From Clostridiaceae bacterium 14S0207 (GTDB taxonomy: Bacteria; Bacillota; Clostridia; Clostridiales; Clostridiaceae): 64,000 nucleotides of DNA. The stretch lies in NCBI GenBank assembly GCA_003288255.1, contig CP026600.1, forward strand, positions 1,922,001 through 1,986,000, given 5' to 3'. Below are positions 27,939 through 37,296 of the stretch, one piece after another (the first letter of the stretch is position 1; every line of letters starts with the position of its first letter). The notes below the pieces were generated by a model. That model did no database searches. It was not told where the DNA came from and saw nothing but the letters and a program-made list of their open reading frames with translations. The position numbers and the translations under genes are program-made.

Positions 27939-29240
27939 TTATTCTTTTTCTTTTAACACAACATTTAGTATTAACGCTACAATGGTACCTGTTGAAATTC
28001 CTGATGAAAAAATCATTTTTAATGATTCTGGCAACCTTCCTATAAATTCTGGTCTAAATGTAACTCCTAAACCTAACCCTATAGATGTTGCAATAATTAA
28101 CATATTACGATTACTTAACTTTACTGTACTTAAAGTTTTAATTCCAGCTGCAGCTACAGTTCCGAACATAACTATTCCAACTCCACCTAATACTGGCTGA
28201 GGCATAATATTAATAAGTGCTGCGAACTTAGGTAATAGTCCTAATATAACTAATAATATTCCTGCCATAATTGTTACATATCTACTAGCAACTTTAGTAA
28301 GTGGAATTAATCCTATATTTTGACTAAAACATGTATTAGGTAATGCCCCAAAGACTCCTGCAAGTAAGCTTCCTAATCCATCTGCTAAAACTCCAGATGC
28401 TATACATTTTTCAGTAGATTCAACTTTTGAAACTTCTGTTATTGCTTTAAGACATCCTACTGTTCCAATAATAGTTACAAAATATGCTGGAATAAATGGT
28501 AATAAAGTTTCCATACTAAACTTAACATCTAAAGCCCAAATTTTTGGGAAAGCTATCCAGCTTGCTTCTTTTACTGTTGTAAAATCCACCATTCCAAGTG
28601 GAATACATATTATATATCCAAGAACCATTCCTATTAAAATTGAAGCACTACTAACTAAACCTTTTCCGTAATGATTTAGCATTAATGTAATCATCATTAT
28701 AAATAAAGCTATTAGAATATTTTTTAATGATCCATAATTAACAGCACCAACACCTCCAGCAGCCCAATCAATAGATACTGGTAATAAAGTTAATCCTATT
28801 AAACTTACAACAGTTCCTGTTACAATTGGTGGGAATAATTTCATTAAGGGTTTTATAAAAAAACTTAAAATTATTTCTAAAATAGCTCCAAAAATAGTAG
28901 CACCTAAAATTCCTACTAATCCAAATTTACTTCCAATTGAAATTGATGGTGCAACAAATGTAAAATCAGTTCCCATAATACATGCAACTCGTGATCCTAT
29001 AGGTCCTACCCCTTTGGATTGAATAAAAGTAGCAACTCCAGCAGCTAAAATTGTACTACTTATTAATAAAGTTGAAGTTTTTACATCAAATTTTAATGCT
29101 GCTGAAACTACAATAGGTACCACGATTATTCCACCAAAAGCCGCAAAAATATGTTGTAATGCCAATAAAATTTGTATTAATATTTTAGGTTTATCATTAA
29201 CTCCATACATTAATTGAATATGTTGTTGATTTTTATCCAT
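27939..29240 (-). CDS. NCS2-family nucleobase (xanthine/uracil/urate-type) permease
   Basis: A 433-residue inner-membrane transporter with about 14 hydrophobic spans. NCS2 signatures include a QHIFAAFGGIIVVPIVVSAA start (about residues 28-48), the central ALPNTCFSQNIGLIPLTKVASR motif (about residues 297-318) with its NxG signature, and PPIVTGTVVSLIGLTLL. It imports purines with H+ or Na+. The guanine-class riboswitch upstream argues for xanthine or guanine rather than uracil. It is monocistronic, with its own terminator. Confidence 0.92.
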   Translation of the reverse strand: MDKNQQHIQLMYGVNDKPKILIQILLALQHIFAAFGGIIVVPIVVSAALKFDVKTSTLLISSTILAAGVATFIQSKGVGPIGSRVACIMGTDFTFVAPSISIGSKFGLVGILGATIFGAILEIILSFFIKPLMKLFPPIVTGTVVSLIGLTLLPVSIDWAAGGVGAVNYGSLKNILIALFIMMITLMLNHYGKGLVSSASILIGMVLGYIICIPLGMVDFTTVKEASWIAFPKIWALDVKFSMETLLPFIPAYFVTIIGTVGCLKAITEVSKVESTEKCIASGVLADGLGSLLAGVFGALPNTCFSQNIGLIPLTKVASRYVTIMAGILLVILGLLPKFAALINIMPQPVLGGVGIVMFGTVAAAGIKTLSTVKLSNRNMLIIATSIGLGLGVTFRPEFIGRLPESLKMIFSSGISTGTIVALILNVVLKEKE

Positions 29241-29320
29241 TATACCACTATCCTTTCTTATTTTTTATACTCGTCCCAAAATTGATAGGCATATGGTGAT
29301 AAGGGTAGTTTAGTATAAAT

Positions 29321-29350
29321 AAAAAGCACCCCAGATTTAATTGAGGTGTT
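29321..29350 (-). terminator. Purine riboswitch expression-platform terminator
   Basis: CACCTCA and TGGGGTG (minus strand) pair with one G-T around a loop and are followed by TTTTT. The hairpin lies about 45 bases downstream of the purine aptamer and is the likely regulated terminator. Confidence 0.75.
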
Positions 29351-29394
29351 TGTCTCTAAAGCAAATAAAAAGATTATTCACTAAACATACAATA

Positions 29395-29463
29395 CCCCGT
29401 AGTCTACTAATTTATGGTTAGTAGGTAGAAACTTTCGGTCCATATTACCGACGCTATACGAGT
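29395..29463 (-). ncRNA. Purine riboswitch, guanine class
   Basis: On the minus strand the P1 arm CTCGTA is followed by TA, then TCGGTAATATGGACCGAAAG (P2 and loop), the invariant TTTCTACC junction, P3 around CTAACCATAAATTAG, and GACTACGGG closing P1. The junction base in GACTA is C, not T, which indicates guanine, hypoxanthine or xanthine rather than adenine. It precedes the purine permease gene. Confidence 0.92.
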
Positions 29464-29539
29464 TTTTATATGTTATTATAACATACTTTTTTATTATTGC
29501 TAGTCCAATTTTATCATTTTTTATATAATTAATTAGATT

Positions 29540-30274
29540 TTATTCTAATTCAATTCTGTTTGTATACCAACATCCATATATAATTCCTCCAACAAACATA
29601 ATTATAGCTATTATAAGCTGACTTGGCATAATAGAAACATTTTTTATAATACTATAATTTCCTTTGATTAACATAAGATTAGAGATAACTGGTAGTGGAA
29701 ATGGTATAAACCCTCTCACATTTGGCTCACTTAAAAATATAAAACTAGCTATAAGTTGAACTGCTATATACATAACTGGAGTAGTAATTTTTTTACTTGC
29801 AAGTGCTATACATGCTGTTATAGTTCCCATTAACATTTGAAATAAAAATGCTTTTAAAGTTAGTATTAAATGTTTGATTAGAACTTCTTGCGTTAAAGAA
29901 CTTTTAAATGATATACACCCTATAACCGTAAGTATACCAAATTCTAAAAGATACACTATTAAAGATATTATAGTTATGGTAATAAATTTTCCTACAAATA
30001 CTTTCCATCTTTCATGCTTATACATCATCATGGTTAACATAGTATTATTTTTAAATTCCAAAATAAAAACATATGCAATAAGTAAATTTATAGCTATAAG
30101 AAATCCATAAGAGAACATAGCTAAATTTACCCAAGTAAATAAAGCATCAGTATCTTTAATAACTTGTGAATTTATAGGTGTAGTACTAATCCTAAGTAAA
30201 ATAAATACCCCTATAATTAATGGAATCCACATCCTTTTAAATTTTTTTAATTCACATATCACTATATTTAACAT
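29540..30274 (-). CDS. ABC-2-type transporter permease (second of pair)
   Basis: A 244-residue membrane protein with six hydrophobic spans and the N-terminal amphipathic start (LNIVICELKKFKRMW) typical of LanE/LanG and BcrB-like permeases. It is the last gene of a five-gene minus-strand set: response regulator, kinase, ATPase, permease, permease. It would form a heterodimer with the permease just upstream (28-base gap). Such transporters export or protect against membrane-active antibiotics, bacteriocins or lantibiotics. The specific compound is unknown. Confidence 0.8.
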   Translation of the reverse strand: MLNIVICELKKFKRMWIPLIIGVFILLRISTTPINSQVIKDTDALFTWVNLAMFSYGFLIAINLLIAYVFILEFKNNTMLTMMMYKHERWKVFVGKFITITIISLIVYLLEFGILTVIGCISFKSSLTQEVLIKHLILTLKAFLFQMLMGTITACIALASKKITTPVMYIAVQLIASFIFLSEPNVRGFIPFPLPVISNLMLIKGNYSIIKNVSIMPSQLIIAIIMFVGGIIYGCWYTNRIELE

Positions 30275-30302
30275 TCTATCCTCCTAACTAAAACAATCGT
30301 TT

Positions 30303-31049
30303 CTAATAAATATTACATTTTCTACAAAATAAAATACATCCTATACTTCCTATTATAAATACCCAGATTCCTAAATATATATCATTTATACTTATTATCT
30401 TTTCTATTGGTATATAGATAGAACATATATTTGTCCTAAGTTTTGCCACAGATATTGCTGGTAAAATTGAAAATATATAATTATTAGGGCTATTTTCTAT
30501 AAGATAATATATATTCCCTATTAGTAATATCATAGAATAAATAGAACAAATAATCATACTTTTACTCACCAATGCTACTAAAATTGTTAATGGTATAAGT
30601 GTAATTTGAAAAATATATGAAACCAAAAATATTTTTAGATTATTTATAAGAGGTTCTATTGTCAAAATTTCTTTTAAAAAAATAACTCCTCCTAAAATCA
30701 CAAAGATATAACTTGTTACATAAAGAATAGCTGTAACTATTATACTTATCATAAATTTATTAATAAATATCCAAATTCTTCCATAAGAGTAGCAGAATAG
30801 TGTAGTTGCTGTGTTATATCTAAATTCCCTAACAAATATAGTAGCCACAATATTGGGGACTACTAAAGTAAAAAAAATACTAAAAGCTACAACCTCAAAT
30901 TTAAAAAAGTATCCATACCAATTTAATTGAGATATTAACTCTTTATTCATAGTGGTAAGTTGTAAACAAATTAACCCTGCTAATAAAATTAGTATATAAT
31001 ACCCCGTTTTTTTTAGCTTTAAAAACTCACTATATAATCCATCAAACAT
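30303..31049 (-). CDS. ABC-2-type transporter permease (first of pair)
   Basis: A 248-residue membrane protein with six hydrophobic spans, starting YSEFLKLKKTGYYILILLAG as in LanE/BcrB-like permeases. The ATG lies two bases after the ATPase stop codon, so translation is coupled. VREFRYNTATTLFCYSYGR (about residues 73-91) is the cytoplasmic coupling segment expected to touch the ATPase. Its similarity in layout to the next gene suggests an ancient duplication. Confidence 0.8.
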   Translation of the reverse strand: MFDGLYSEFLKLKKTGYYILILLAGLICLQLTTMNKELISQLNWYGYFFKFEVVAFSIFFTLVVPNIVATIFVREFRYNTATTLFCYSYGRIWIFINKFMISIIVTAILYVTSYIFVILGGVIFLKEILTIEPLINNLKIFLVSYIFQITLIPLTILVALVSKSMIICSIYSMILLIGNIYYLIENSPNNYIFSILPAISVAKLRTNICSIYIPIEKIISINDIYLGIWVFIIGSIGCILFCRKCNIY

Positions 31050-31050
31050 C

Positions 31051-31965
31051 TTATTTACCTTCCTCAGTAATTCTTACAAAATAATCTTCAAGGGTATCAT
31101 TCATAACATTAACTTCATACACTTCTATTCCTTTTGAAATCATTTTCTTTGCTATATTATTTGATTTATCGAGCATCTCATATATTCTAATTCTGTTTGA
31201 ATCTATTACTTCGTAATCTGTAATATTCATTTCCTTTTCTAAAATAGTAACTGCCTTTTTATCATTATTAATTTTTAAATTAATATAATGTCTATTTTTC
31301 TTTTCAAAGCTCTTATAATCAATCTCTTCTAATAATTTTCCTTTGTGAATTATACCAATTTTTGTAGCCATTTGCTGTATCTCTCCAAGTATATGACTAG
31401 ATATAAGTATTGTTATTTCCTTTTTTTTATTTAACTCCAATAAGGTTTCTCTCATCTCTTTTATTCCTATGGGATCAAGTCCATTAGTTGGTTCATCTAG
31501 TATAAGGAATTCCGGTTTATGAAGAAGTGCACGTGCAACCCCTAATCTTTGTTTCATACCTAGGGAATATTTTTTAACTATTTTCTTTTTAATATCATAA
31601 TTATTAAGTCCAACAATTTTTAAAACTTCATCTATATACTCCTTATTAGGAATACCCATAAGTCTTCTATGAATATCTAGATTTTCTCTTGCTGTTAAAT
31701 TTGGATAAAAACCTGGTGTTTCAATTATTGCTCCAATTCTCCCTAGTACAGCCCTATCCTTCATACTCTTCCCGAAAATCTCATATGACCCTTTTGTTGG
31801 GGATACAAGTCCCATTAACATTCTTAAGGTTGTAGTTTTTCCTGCTCCATTCCTACCTAAAAAACCATATATTTCTCCCTTTTTAATATTCATATTAACA
31901 TTGTCTACTACAATATTAGAACCATACTGTTTTGTAAGATTATACGTCTTTAATATGTTATCCAT
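31051..31965 (-). CDS. ABC transporter ATP-binding protein (BcrA/LanF type)
   Basis: A 304-residue ATPase. The ATG at 31965 (MDNILKTYNL) is preferred because AGAGG lies seven to eight bases upstream. An ATG six codons earlier would place the ribosome site inside the gene. Walker A is GRNGAGKTT (about residues 36-44), the signature is YSLGMKQRLGVARAL, and Walker B is FLILDEPTNGLDP, followed by a switch His in ISSHILGE. A C-terminal extension of about 80 residues is typical of the BcrA/bacitracin and lantibiotic-immunity group. It is co-transcribed with two permeases and lies downstream of a two-component system that probably controls it. Confidence 0.93.
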   Translation of the reverse strand: MDNILKTYNLTKQYGSNIVVDNVNMNIKKGEIYGFLGRNGAGKTTTLRMLMGLVSPTKGSYEIFGKSMKDRAVLGRIGAIIETPGFYPNLTARENLDIHRRLMGIPNKEYIDEVLKIVGLNNYDIKKKIVKKYSLGMKQRLGVARALLHKPEFLILDEPTNGLDPIGIKEMRETLLELNKKKEITILISSHILGEIQQMATKIGIIHKGKLLEEIDYKSFEKKNRHYINLKINNDKKAVTILEKEMNITDYEVIDSNRIRIYEMLDKSNNIAKKMISKGIEVYEVNVMNDTLEDYFVRITEEGK

Positions 31966-32048
31966 TACCTTACCTCTTTTCATTACAAATTAAATATATC
32001 ACTCCTTAAAATCTATTCTTTTTTAATAGAATTTAATTTATATATCAA

Positions 32049-32094
32049 TTAAGGATTATTTCTTACTTTATATATAATAAGAAATAATCCTTAA
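32049..32094 (-). repeat. 17-bp inverted repeat upstream of the ABC transporter genes
   Basis: TTAAGGATTATTTCTTA (32049-32065) and its exact complement (32078-32094) flank a 12-base loop, about 85 bases upstream of the ATPase start and downstream of the kinase stop. Neither strand has a good T-run, so it may be a kinase-gene 3' hairpin or an operator for the response regulator. Confidence 0.6.
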
Positions 32095-32178
32095 ATCACA
32101 AATACATAATTATTACAAATTTATTAAATCTTCTTTTAAACATTAAAACTTACATGTTAAATTATTTAATCTTTAAAT

Positions 32179-33090
32179 TTAAGTATTACTAATAGGTAAT
32201 CTTACTGTAAAAATAGTTTTTTCATAAGGTATACTTTCAACTTTAATATCACCATTCATATTTTCCACTAAACTTTTTACTATGCTAAGTCCTAAACCAC
32301 TACCTTGAAATTTTCTATTTCTAGATTTCTCCACTGTATATAATCTATCAAAAATATACGGAATTTCATTTTTATTAATACCTTTTCCTCTATCCCAAAT
32401 ACTAATCTCTACCCAATTGCTATCTTTTATTAAGTCAATTCCTATTATATTTCCTTCATATCCATACTTTAAACTATTTGAAATTAGATTTGTTATAATC
32501 CTATTTGTACCCTTTTTATTGCCTAAAACAAAAATCTCTTCGTCACCTATATTTATCTGCGGAATTATATTTTTTTTATTTATCTCATTCATAAATGTAA
32601 TTATATTCTGCCTTACAACTTCTGATATATTAAACCTTTCAATAATTATTTCTTTATCATCACATTCCAGCTTTGCCATTTGAAAGAATTCTTCCATAAG
32701 TTCTTTTAGTACATTACCTCTTTCTTTAATAATTTCAAGATATTCTTCATATTTTTCTTTTGAATTTAAATTATCCGAAAGAAGATCTACATATCCCATA
32801 AGTGCAGTAAGTGGTGTTCTTATATCATGTGAAATATTAGAAATCATTTTTTGATGTTGTTCCTTAAAATTTTTATTATCTATAGAAACTTCATGATATT
32901 TATCAAGAAATTTATTGATCTGTTTCACCAATTCTTTTTTATCGGTACTTAAATTACAAGATTTTACTCTTTCTCTTGAATCCTCTTTTATAATATTTTT
33001 TAATCTTTTAGTAATTATTTTAGTTTTTATTTTTTCGTTTAATAACAATAAAATCACTATTATGTTAGTTATTATTAATATATAAATCAT
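32179..33090 (-). CDS. Sensor histidine kinase
   Basis: A 303-residue kinase with a single N-terminal membrane span (IYILIITNIIVILLLL) and no extracellular domain, the layout of intramembrane-sensing kinases that often respond to cell-envelope antibiotics through a partner transporter. The H-box is NISHDIRTPLTALMGYVDLL (phospho-His about residue 91), the N-box is RIITNLISNSLKYG, and G-boxes are ISIWDRGKGI and GSGLGLSI. It starts at the last base of the response-regulator gene. It likely phosphorylates that regulator to control the downstream ABC transporter. Confidence 0.92.
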   Translation of the reverse strand: MIYILIITNIIVILLLLNEKIKTKIITKRLKNIIKEDSRERVKSCNLSTDKKELVKQINKFLDKYHEVSIDNKNFKEQHQKMISNISHDIRTPLTALMGYVDLLSDNLNSKEKYEEYLEIIKERGNVLKELMEEFFQMAKLECDDKEIIIERFNISEVVRQNIITFMNEINKKNIIPQINIGDEEIFVLGNKKGTNRIITNLISNSLKYGYEGNIIGIDLIKDSNWVEISIWDRGKGINKNEIPYIFDRLYTVEKSRNRKFQGSGLGLSIVKSLVENMNGDIKVESIPYEKTIFTVRLPISNT

Positions 33091-33794
33091 TATTTATTAC
33101 CCACTAATTTATATCCTATACCCCAAACGGTTTCTATCAGTTTGGGATTATTAGAATCATCTTCTATTTTACTTCTAAGTCTTCTCATATGTACCGTTAC
33201 TGTATTATAATCAGATAAAAATTCATCGCCCCATACACTGTCATATATTTGAACCTTAGTAAATACCCTATTAGGATTTTCAAAGAAAAGTTTTAGTATT
33301 TTCATTTCCTTTGCAGTAAGTGTAAGTATTTTTTTTCCTTTGGTAACAGTATAATTATCTATATCAAATTTTACATCTCCATATTGATATATACTATTGG
33401 CTTTATCAAACTCAGTTTCATTATAATAAATTGCTCTTCTTATATTACACTTAACCCTAGCTATAAGTTCTGGTACAGAAAAAGGTTTTACGATATAATC
33501 ATCAGCTCCCATCCCAAGCCCTATAATTTTATCACTATCTTCTCCTTTGGCAGAAAGAATTATAATAGGTACTTTACTTTTTTCCCTAATTCTTCTCATG
33601 GCCTCTACCCCATCCATAACTGGCATCATAATATCCATAATTATCATTTGGTATTCTTCTTGTTTAAATTTTTCTATACATTCAAAACCATTAAAAGCTT
33701 GTTCAACATCAAAACTTTCATTTATTAAAGCTTCTTTTATCATATTATTTATATTTATATCATCTTCTACAATTAAAATCTTTAAACTCTTCAT
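33090..33794 (-). CDS. OmpR-family response regulator
   Basis: A 234-residue two-domain regulator. The receiver domain has the acidic pair ILIVEDD, the phospho-acceptor Asp in MIIMDIMMPVMDG (about residue 54), the conserved Thr/Ser in IILSAKGE and Lys in IVKPFSVPEL. The C-terminal winged helix (about residues 135-234) ends in TVWGIGYKL, typical of the OmpR/PhoB class. It pairs with the overlapping kinase gene and is the first gene of the resistance-type operon. Confidence 0.95.
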   Translation of the reverse strand: MKSLKILIVEDDININNMIKEALINESFDVEQAFNGFECIEKFKQEEYQMIIMDIMMPVMDGVEAMRRIREKSKVPIIILSAKGEDSDKIIGLGMGADDYIVKPFSVPELIARVKCNIRRAIYYNETEFDKANSIYQYGDVKFDIDNYTVTKGKKILTLTAKEMKILKLFFENPNRVFTKVQIYDSVWGDEFLSDYNTVTVHMRRLRSKIEDDSNNPKLIETVWGIGYKLVGNK

Positions 33795-34082
33795 AATTCT
33801 ACTATATAAACTAATACACTCGCTTAAAATTTTAGTTTATATTATTTTCCCCCTCCTTATAAAAACATTAAATATAAAGCCCACTGTAATTATACATAAA
33901 TTAAGGTTAACTTTCCATATTTCATGTATTCCATAAATTAATTACAATATATTAGCGTGTAATATTAAATATAAAATCTATACCCTATTAAAACTTAAAA
34001 TATATACTACATATCTTTTTTATAAATGAAAATATAAAAAGAAGTAGAAGAACTTTCTCCTACTCCTTTAGTAATCTAAGTA
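33795..34082. other. Intergenic region upstream of the two-component system
   Basis: About 290 AT-rich bases. An AGGAGG-like site precedes the regulator start. A weak hairpin (AAAAGAAGTAGAAGAA ... CTCCTACTC region, 34035-34070) lies at the far end. No gene was seen. Confidence 0.5.
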
Positions 34083-34213
34083 TTAGTTAATATTATTTTT
34101 AGAAATTATTATACTTCTAAGATAACGCCCTTCTCCTTTTATATTATCAGGTACTGATACAAACTTTTGTTTTACTAAATATTCATTTACATTTCCAAAC
34201 ACTTGATGCCATA
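34083..34213 (-). pseudogene. C-terminal gene remnant, family not identified
   Basis: On the minus strand a short open stretch encodes WHQVFGNVNEYLVKQKFVSV then PDNIKGEGRYLRSIIISK, ending in a stop at 34083. The composition looks like a conserved protein C-terminus, but no start or upstream part is present. It may be the tail of another lost gene. Identity is unknown. Confidence 0.35.
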
Positions 34214-34215
34214 TT

Positions 34216-34512
34216 TTATATATTATTTATAATTCCATAAATTAATCTATCTTCAAATTCATTTGTTCTTCTATTATACGCCGAACTTTCCTTGAAACCC
34301 TCTTTCTTAAATCCAAGCTTCATATTTAATTTATTTGATGCAATATTTTCAGGATGAACTACTTCCTCTATCCTATGTATTCTGACTTCTTCAAAATCAT
34401 ATTTAATTACATTTTTTTCAGTTTTACTCATTATGCCTTGTTTCCAATATTTTTATTAAGAATGTATCCTATTTCAGCTTTTGAATTCCATCTAAGAAAA
34501 TCACGTATCAAC
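34216..34512 (-). pseudogene. GNAT acetyltransferase remnant (frameshifted and 5'-truncated)
   Basis: The frame at 34216-34431 encodes IHRIEEVVHPENIASNKLNM and KLGFKKEGF, the motif A/B region of RimJ/RimL-type GNAT enzymes. Just upstream, in another frame, FLRWNSKAEIGYILNK gives the preceding conserved block. Adding one A in the run of A near 34455-34460 would join the two frames as NKKYWKQGIMSK. The N-terminal third is missing, so the gene is dead even without the frameshift. Confidence 0.7.
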
Positions 34513-34587
34513 TAATCTTTATTTATTAATTATAGCATATTTATTGAATATTTTTCTGATTATTCTAACTTTTTATAAAACGTTATA

Positions 34588-34634
34588 AAAAAATAAGATG
34601 ACTTCCGCTAAATACGGAAATCATCTTATCATAT
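34588..34634 (-). terminator. Terminator of the microcompartment operon
   Basis: ATAAGATGA-C-TTCCG and CGGAA-A-TCATCTTAT form a 14-bp stem with one mismatch and a seven-base loop, downstream of the last shell gene. On the minus strand it is followed by a run of T. Confidence 0.85.
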
Positions 34635-34666
34635 TTAATCTCTTGAATTAGGATATAATTTAAATC

Positions 34667-34954
34667 CTATTTTTCTTCTTTAGTAGATGGAAGAATTACT
34701 TCAACCTCAGAATGTGGTCTTGGGATTACGTGAACTGATACTAATTCTCCAACACGTTGTGCAGCAGCAGCACCAGCATCTGTAGCAGCTTTAACAGCTC
34801 CAACATCTCCTCTAACCATAACAGTTACAAGTCCGCCTCCAACATATTCTTTACCTATTAAATATACGTTTGCAGCTTTAACCATAGCGTCTGCAGCCTC
34901 AATTGATCCTATTAAACCTTTAGTTTCTATCATTCCTAGTGCATCAAATTTCAT
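34667..34954 (-). CDS. BMC-H microcompartment shell protein (PduA/EutM type)
   Basis: A 95-residue hexamer-forming BMC-domain protein: [20 protein letters not shown] (residues 5-24), then [20 protein letters not shown] with the V-R-G-D-V-G edge Lys/Arg contact typical of flat shell tiles. The C-terminus [15 protein letters not shown] is also characteristic. It forms facets of the polyhedral shell, with a small central pore that lets substrates through. It is the last gene of the cut operon, followed directly by the terminator. Confidence 0.95.
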   Translation of the reverse strand: MKFDALGMIETKGLIGSIEAADAMVKAANVYLIGKEYVGGGLVTVMVRGDVGAVKAATDAGAAAAQRVGELVSVHVIPRPHSEVEVILPSTKEEK

Positions 34955-35025
34955 TTTAAAATCCTCCTAAAATATCTTTTTATATTTTTTATATATTAAA
35001 ATTTTTATTTATAAACTTAATTTTT

Positions 35026-35676
35026 TTATTTTACTATAGTTACTTTTGTTTTTGGGTTAATGCACATTGCATTAGCTTCTTCAATATCAAGATGGCATTC
35101 AAGTTTTGAAGTATCATTAGCTCTAACAACTACATTGTTGTATATTCCGCCTCTTAAGTCTTCAACTTTTATTGATACTACTTCTCCATCATGTACACCT
35201 AAGTTTTTAGCATCTTCTGGTGTCATATGAATATGTCTTTGAGCAACTATTAATCCTTCTTCGATTTGAACAGATCCTTTTGGACCAACTAATGTTACTC
35301 CAGGTGTTCTGCATAAATCTCCAGATAATTTTACATGTGGCATTGCACCAAGTTTAATGCAATCTCCAACCATTACCTCTACCTGAGTTTTACTTCTTGC
35401 TGGTCCCAAAACTCTAACTCTTTCAATTGCACCTTTTGGTCCACAAATTGTTAGAATTTCATTACAAGCATATTGTCCTGGTTGAGATAAATCTTTAAGT
35501 TTTGAAAGTTGATAACCTTGACCAAAAAGAATTTCTACATCTCTTTCTGAAAGGTGTACATGTCTATTAGAAATTCCTACTGGAATACCTGATGAATCTT
35601 TTTCACATGTATTACTTGCTTCTTTACATTTAACAGCTTCTAGTAGAAGCTTTAAAACCTCTTCGTAATTTTCCAT
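35026..35676 (-). CDS. pduL: PduL-type phosphotransacylase
   Basis: A 216-residue enzyme converting acetyl-CoA and phosphate to acetyl-phosphate and CoA, which recycles CoA inside the compartment. Duplicated beta-barrel domains carry the metal-binding histidines: SNRHVHLS (about residues 36-43) and QRHIHMTPEDA (about residues 145-155). The first 20 residues ([16 protein letters not shown]) form an amphipathic helix that looks like an encapsulation peptide. The start codon overlaps the stop of the aldehyde dehydrogenase gene (TAATG), indicating translational coupling. Confidence 0.95.
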   Translation of the reverse strand: MENYEEVLKLLLEAVKCKEASNTCEKDSSGIPVGISNRHVHLSERDVEILFGQGYQLSKLKDLSQPGQYACNEILTICGPKGAIERVRVLGPARSKTQVEVMVGDCIKLGAMPHVKLSGDLCRTPGVTLVGPKGSVQIEEGLIVAQRHIHMTPEDAKNLGVHDGEVVSIKVEDLRGGIYNNVVVRANDTSKLECHLDIEEANAMCINPKTKVTIVK

Positions 35677-37262
35677 TAGTTTGCCCCCTTCATAGCAGCA
35701 ACTATTTGGTTAACTAGGCTTAAAAGCTGTTCATTGTCTGGGTTTTCTTCAGTACAAGTGTTTTCAGTACAACAATTGCTAGATTTATTTAAAGCTTGTG
35801 CAGCAGCTGCAATTTCAGCTGGGCTCATGCTCATAAACTGATTTTGAGCTCCATGACAATTTGGAGCAGTTTTTATACAATTGAAAGTTGGATCATTAGA
35901 TGCTAATGTTGCACAATCTTTTATACCATAAGCAACTTTCTTTTTATTTATAAGATGTTCTGGAGTAACGTTCTCAGATACTGAACTTCCGCCCCATGTA
36001 CCACAGCCTAAAGTAAATGCTGGAGCAAGACCTGTGCTTGCACCTGTTCCACCTTGAGTTCCACCAGTGTTAACAAGTATACGAGAAGCTGGCATCTTAG
36101 CAAACTCCATAACTACATTTCTATCTTCAGTATGTAAACTCATTGTATGACCAATTCCGTTTTGAAGTAATTGAACACTTAACTCACTTGCTTCTTTGCA
36201 GTCTTTTACTGTATAGAATGCAAGAACTGTTGTAAGTTTTTCATAAGATAATGGGTAACCATCACCTACACCATTTTGTTTTCCAATAAGTACTTTAGTA
36301 CCTTGTGGAACTGAGAAACCAGCAGCAGTTGCAATAACTTGTGCGCTTCTTCCAACAAATTTAGCGTTCATAGCGTGTCCATTTTTGAATAATAAACCAC
36401 AAACTTTGTTAGTTTCTTCTTCAGTCATGAAATATCCGCCTTGTTTTTGTAACTCATTAACAACAGCATCATAATTGCACTCTTCACAAATAATTGATTG
36501 TTCTGAAGCACAGATTGTACCATTGTCAAAAGTTTTACTTGCCATAATGTTTGTTACAGCTTGCTTTACATCAGCAGTTCTTTCTATGTATGCTGGAGAG
36601 TTTCCTGCACCAACACCGATAGCTGGTTTTCCTGAACTATATGCAGCTTTAACCATTCCTGGACCACCTGTAGCTATTATTATAGCAACTTCTGGGCTCT
36701 TCATTAATTCATTTGTAGCTTGAATTGTTGAAAGTGTTATAGTACTAATAACATCTTCTGGTGCACCAGCTTCAATAGCTGCATCTCTCATTAATTCAAC
36801 TGCTTTAACTGTACATTTTGCAGCTGATGGATGTGGTGCGAATACTATAGCATTACGTGATTTAATTGCAATCATAGATTTGAAAATTGCAGTAGATGTT
36901 GGGTTTGTTGAAGGTACTATACCCATAACTAAACCAACTGGATCAGCAACTTCTATAGTTCTATTTTCTTTATCTTCATTAATTATACCTATAGTCTTCA
37001 TATCTTTAATTGAATCATATAGTACAGTAGCTGCTAAGTGATTTTTGAAAGTTTTATCTTCAACTTTACCAAATCCTGTTTCCTCAACTGCCATTTGTGC
37101 TAAACAAGCAGCATTTTCTTCTGCAACTCTTACCATGTTACGTAAAATTTTATCAATTTGTTCTTCTGTAAAAGTAGCTATTTTATCAGTTGCTATTTTT
37201 CCACGTCTAGCAAGCTCTCTTGCTTGTTGTATTGAACGTAAATCTTTATCAAAGTTTTCCAT
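35676..37262 (-). CDS. CoA-acylating acetaldehyde dehydrogenase (CutF/EutE-like)
   Basis: A 528-residue NAD-dependent enzyme converting acetaldehyde and CoA to acetyl-CoA. The catalytic Cys251 is in [12 protein letters not shown]. The Rossmann region has [20 protein letters not shown] and HPSAAKC, and [15 protein letters not shown] precedes the active site. The C-terminal 60 residues (Cys-rich linker, then [20 protein letters not shown]) include a short amphipathic helix typical of encapsulation peptides. It is the active one of two aldehyde dehydrogenases in the operon. It works with PduL and the iron alcohol dehydrogenase to dismutate acetaldehyde. Confidence 0.95.
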   Translation of the reverse strand: MENFDKDLRSIQQARELARRGKIATDKIATFTEEQIDKILRNMVRVAEENAACLAQMAVEETGFGKVEDKTFKNHLAATVLYDSIKDMKTIGIINEDKENRTIEVADPVGLVMGIVPSTNPTSTAIFKSMIAIKSRNAIVFAPHPSAAKCTVKAVELMRDAAIEAGAPEDVISTITLSTIQATNELMKSPEVAIIIATGGPGMVKAAYSSGKPAIGVGAGNSPAYIERTADVKQAVTNIMASKTFDNGTICASEQSIICEECNYDAVVNELQKQGGYFMTEEETNKVCGLLFKNGHAMNAKFVGRSAQVIATAAGFSVPQGTKVLIGKQNGVGDGYPLSYEKLTTVLAFYTVKDCKEASELSVQLLQNGIGHTMSLHTEDRNVVMEFAKMPASRILVNTGGTQGGTGASTGLAPAFTLGCGTWGGSSVSENVTPEHLINKKKVAYGIKDCATLASNDPTFNCIKTAPNCHGAQNQFMSMSPAEIAAAAQALNKSSNCCTENTCTEENPDNEQLLSLVNQIVAAMKGAN

Positions 37263-37296
37263 ATTCCTTTACTTCCTTTCGTAAATCTTACAATAT

